A stretch of 15,413 nucleotides of DNA from Spirochaeta sp. (GTDB lineage Bacteria; Spirochaetota; Spirochaetia; DSM-27196; Alkalispirochaetaceae), in NCBI GenBank assembly GCA_007117185.1, contig SKHA01000009.1, positions 1 to 15,413 of the forward strand. The letters are read 5' to 3'. The position numbers were made by a program, and so were the translations under genes. This document shows positions 13,401-15,413 of the stretch, piece after piece (positions within the stretch are counted from its first letter, which is position 1; each line of letters begins with the position of its first letter). Below the pieces are notes generated by a model, which was given only the letters and a program-made list of their open reading frames with translations, was not told the origin of the DNA and did not search any database.

Positions 13401-13964
13401 CGCCGGGCGCAGCTCCTGCCACTTACGGGCCATCCGCAGCATCGACGCTTCCCGGGTGTAACCCTCAAGGTCCGCCAGAGCCACCCACTGCACGTCGTGA
13501 CTCTCGTCGCTGATTACCAGCTCCTCCCGCCGGATCGCCCGGAAGGCGAATCTGATATCGTAATGATAGTGCGCCGGTGTCTGCCGGTACGCCGGTATCG
13601 GGTGGACATCGGCGTCGAAGATCCACCACGGATCGGCAATTTCCTGCATATCCTCCAGGCCGGACTCCTCCAGCACCTCCCGGCGCGCCACCGCAGGCAA
13701 ATCAGGGTCGCCGTCGGCGTGCCCCCCCAGCTGCACCCAGATATCCAGCTTGCGGTGGTGGGTAAGAACCACCTCCGTCCCGGTGGGATCCACCACCCAC
13801 GCCGAGGCGGTGAGGTGTCCCGGGGTATGGGTGCGTTCCAGGCACTGGGGCCAACCCCCAAGGAGCTCACGAATCCTTCGGACCGTCTCCGCCTCCTCCG
13901 GCCACCGGCGAAGGTAATCCGCCAGGGCCAGTTCTATAGTCTGAATGCGAGCCGGGTCACTCAC
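13362..13964 (-). CDS. Nudix hydrolase
   Basis: Pyrophosphohydrolase fold of 200 residues. The Nudix box is visible at about 80-103: GGHADGDPDLPAVA then RREVLEESGL, with Arg95, Glu96, Glu99, Glu100 and Gly102 in place. The early Glu of the consensus is replaced (Asp/Pro), as I recall for the GGHADGD-type subgroup. LTASAWVVDP and VVLTHHRKLDIWVQLGG form the preceding strands. The substrate cannot be told; the box alone does not make it MutT. I chose the GTG at 13964, which overlaps the stop of the aldo-keto reductase gene (GTGAGTGA), over the ATG at 14012. The extra 16 residues read from that ATG (WTATSTCGLHPA) look like translated overlap and have no support. It is the last gene of the apt operon, with a 39-nt tail overlap with the SDR gene. 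Confidence 0.9.
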   Translation of the reverse strand: MSDPARIQTIELALADYLRRWPEEAETVRRIRELLGGWPQCLERTHTPGHLTASAWVVDPTGTEVVLTHHRKLDIWVQLGGHADGDPDLPAVARREVLEESGLEDMQEIADPWWIFDADVHPIPAYRQTPAHYHYDIRFAFRAIRREELVISDESHDVQWVALADLEGYTREASMLRMARKWQELRPALLTGRDSVYPAP

Positions 13965-14991
13965 TGCTGGATGCAGCCCACAGGTTGATGTCGCTGTCCA
14001 CGGCGAAGGCATCGATCTCCTTGAGCTCCTGGTCGGTGAAGGTCAGGTTCTTCGCCGCGCCCAGGTTGTCGTCAATCTGGGCCAGGCTGCTGGCGCCCAC
14101 CAGGACGGAGGTCACCTGCGGGTTCCGCAGTACCCACGCCAGGGCCATTTGCGCCAGAGTCTGACCGCGCCGCCGGGCGATCTCGTTCAGGCCGCGTACC
14201 CGCTTGAGCCGCTCCTCGGTGAGCATCCCCGAACTCAGCGCCGTTCCTTCCCGGGCCGCCCGGGAGTCCACTGGAACCTTCTCCAGGTAGCGGTCGGTGA
14301 GCATACCCTGCGCCAAAGGCGAGAAGGGAATACAGCCGATACCCTCGTTCTCAAGGGTCTCCAGCAGCCCATCTTCCACCCAGCGGTTGAGCATCGAATA
14401 GGAGGGCTGGTGAATCACACAGGGCGTTCCCAGGCTGCGGAGGATCGCCGCCGCTTCCTGCGTCTTGGCGGCGGAGTACGAAGAGATACCAACGTACTGG
14501 GCCTTACCCTGCCGCACCGCCGCGTCCAGGGCGCTCATCGTCTCTTCCAGGGGGGTGTTGGGGTCCAACCGGTGGGAGTAGAAAATATCCACGTATTCAA
14601 GGTCCATCCGCTTGAGGCTCTGGTCCAGGCTGGCCATCAGGTATTTGCGGCTGCCCCACTCGCCGTAAGGCCCCGGCCACATCAGGTAGCCCGCTTTGGT
14701 GGAAATGATCAGCTCGTCCCGGTAGCGCCGCAGGTCGTCCTTCATGATCCGTCCGAAGTTGATCTCCGCCTCACCGGGAGGCGGCCCGTAGTTGTTGGCC
14801 AGGTCGAAGTGAAAGATTCCGCGATCAAAGGATCCGAGGATGATCTCCCGCATCATCCCGTAGGGCCGGTCCGCCCCGAAGTTGTGCCACAACCCCAGCG
14901 AAACCAGGGGCAGCTGCAGCCCCGAGCGCCCGCTGCGCCGTACCGGAACGTTCTTGTAGCGGTCTTCCTGCGCCAGATAATCAGTATTCAT
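13957..14991 (-). CDS. gpr: Aldo-keto reductase, YghZ/L-glyceraldehyde 3-phosphate reductase type
   Basis: NADPH-dependent reductase of 344 residues that closely follows E. coli YghZ (Gpr) as I remember it: SLGLWHNFG, FDLANNYGPPPG, ELIISTKAGY, MWPGPYG, SRKYLMASLDQSLKRM, YVDIFYSHR, YVGISSYS, IHQPSYSMLNRWV, PLAQGMLT, and VTSVLVGAS near the end. The catalytic tetrad is present: Asp63, Tyr68, Lys99 and His140. YghZ reduces L-glyceraldehyde 3-phosphate and methylglyoxal, a detoxification role; the exact substrate here is inferred. Two ATGs are adjacent (14994 and 14991). GGAG at 15000-14997 lies 5 nt before the second, and the first overlaps the apt stop (TAATG). I favour the second. The gene lies between apt and the Nudix gene in one overlapping operon. 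Confidence 0.93.
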   Translation of the reverse strand: MNTDYLAQEDRYKNVPVRRSGRSGLQLPLVSLGLWHNFGADRPYGMMREIILGSFDRGIFHFDLANNYGPPPGEAEINFGRIMKDDLRRYRDELIISTKAGYLMWPGPYGEWGSRKYLMASLDQSLKRMDLEYVDIFYSHRLDPNTPLEETMSALDAAVRQGKAQYVGISSYSAAKTQEAAAILRSLGTPCVIHQPSYSMLNRWVEDGLLETLENEGIGCIPFSPLAQGMLTDRYLEKVPVDSRAAREGTALSSGMLTEERLKRVRGLNEIARRRGQTLAQMALAWVLRNPQVTSVLVGASSLAQIDDNLGAAKNLTFTDQELKEIDAFAVDSDINLWAASSSE

Positions 14992-14993
14992 CA

Positions 14994-15413
14994 TTACTCC
15001 GTCTCGTACTCGTGCAACCAGCGGACATTTCGTCCCCCCAGTCGCGTATCGAAATGCAGAAATGGCAATGCCACCACTGCAAACACACTTGCCACCACCG
15101 CGCCGGCCTCCTCAAGGAGCTCGCAGGCGGCCTCGACGGTGCCCCCGGTGGCGATCAGGTCGTCGACAACCAGAACCCGGCCACCAGCGGGAACGTCCTC
15201 GGCGTGGACCTCGATGGTGTCCTGTCCGTATTCAAGATCGAACGACCGGGAAAGGGTCCGACCGGGCAGTTTCCCCTTCTTCCTCAGCAGCACCAGGGGA
15301 ATCCCCCGCAGGTAGGCGAAGGGCGCCGCCAGGAGAAACCCCCGCGCCTCGATCGCCGCCACCGCGTCCAGGGGCTCGTCGGCGTAGCATTCCACCATGC
15401 GGTCCATGGTGTA
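14994..15413 (-). CDS. apt: Adenine phosphoribosyltransferase, C-terminal part (runs off the right edge)
   Basis: Purine salvage enzyme that makes AMP from adenine and PRPP. The visible 139 residues include AAIEARGFLLAAPFAYLRGI (the family's EARGF motif), the flexible loop region VLLRKKGKLPGRTLSRSFDL, EYGQDTIEVH, and the PRPP-binding signature VLVVDDLIATGGT. The reading frame stays open to the last base (15413), and about 40-45 N-terminal residues are missing against normal length, so the start lies outside. An internal ATG at 15407 is not the true start, as the conserved fold begins earlier. Its stop TAA shares one base with an ATG of the aldo-keto reductase gene. The tail EYETE is short and acidic. 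Confidence 0.95.
   Translation of the reverse strand, partial: YTMDRMVECYADEPLDAVAAIEARGFLLAAPFAYLRGIPLVLLRKKGKLPGRTLSRSFDLEYGQDTIEVHAEDVPAGGRVLVVDDLIATGGTVEAACELLEEAGAVVASVFAVVALPFLHFDTRLGGRNVRWLHEYETE

Noticed and set aside
13965..14012. ATG start of the Nudix gene at 14012
   Set aside because: It would add 16 residues read wholly from the end of the aldo-keto reductase gene; the GTG overlapping that gene's stop gives the usual tight operon overlap.
13945..15315. 456-codon open frame on the + strand
   Set aside because: It is antisense to the aldo-keto reductase and apt, both with full catalytic motifs; the translation has shadow-type composition.

Overview
The window is a dense, GC-rich stretch of bacterial chromosome. 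It has about a dozen complete protein genes plus a partial gene at each end, no RNA genes, no mobile elements and no gap above 100 bp without a gene. The phylum cannot be read directly. A lipoprotein with a LASC lipobox, a large lineage-type unknown protein, a 7-TM/GAF/SpoIIE phosphatase and a compact non-proteobacterial layout make a free-living member of the Spirochaetota my best guess (inference, moderate to low confidence).

Layout from left to right. (1) 1-309 (-): the start of a lipoprotein with 15 Glu-Pro repeats, divergent from (2) 407-2335 (+), a 642-residue protein of unknown function. (3) 2332-4293 (-): a membrane GAF/PP2C-type phosphatase. (4) 4359-6191 (+): a 68-residue small protein with a TTG start, an orphan family-3 solute-binding protein and MutM glycosylase, tightly spaced. 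(5) 11413-6184 (-): the translesion synthesis cassette imuA-imuB-dnaE2. (6) 11511-13400 (+): a DUF1820-like protein, a MarR regulator, an acidic 102-residue unknown protein and a short-chain dehydrogenase, in one packed operon. (7) 15413-13362 (-): apt (partial), a YghZ-type aldo-keto reductase and a Nudix hydrolase, another overlapping operon.

DNA damage is the clearest functional theme. ImuB and ImuA are non-catalytic accessory proteins of the error-prone polymerase DnaE2, and MutM, which removes oxidised purines, sits tail to tail with dnaE2. The 97-bp region between imuA and the DUF1820-marR operon holds a clean 20-bp palindrome over the predicted imuA promoter. It could be a LexA-type SOS box or the operator of the adjacent MarR protein. 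The second case would couple a MarR sensor to mutagenic repair and is the most interesting possibility here.

The convergent gene pairs all overlap at their 3' ends (4, 8 and 39 nt), so no intrinsic terminators separate them. A second speculative lead is the 68-residue protein divergent from the SpoIIE-type phosphatase, which has a STAS-like STAG-I-R-A-L stretch.
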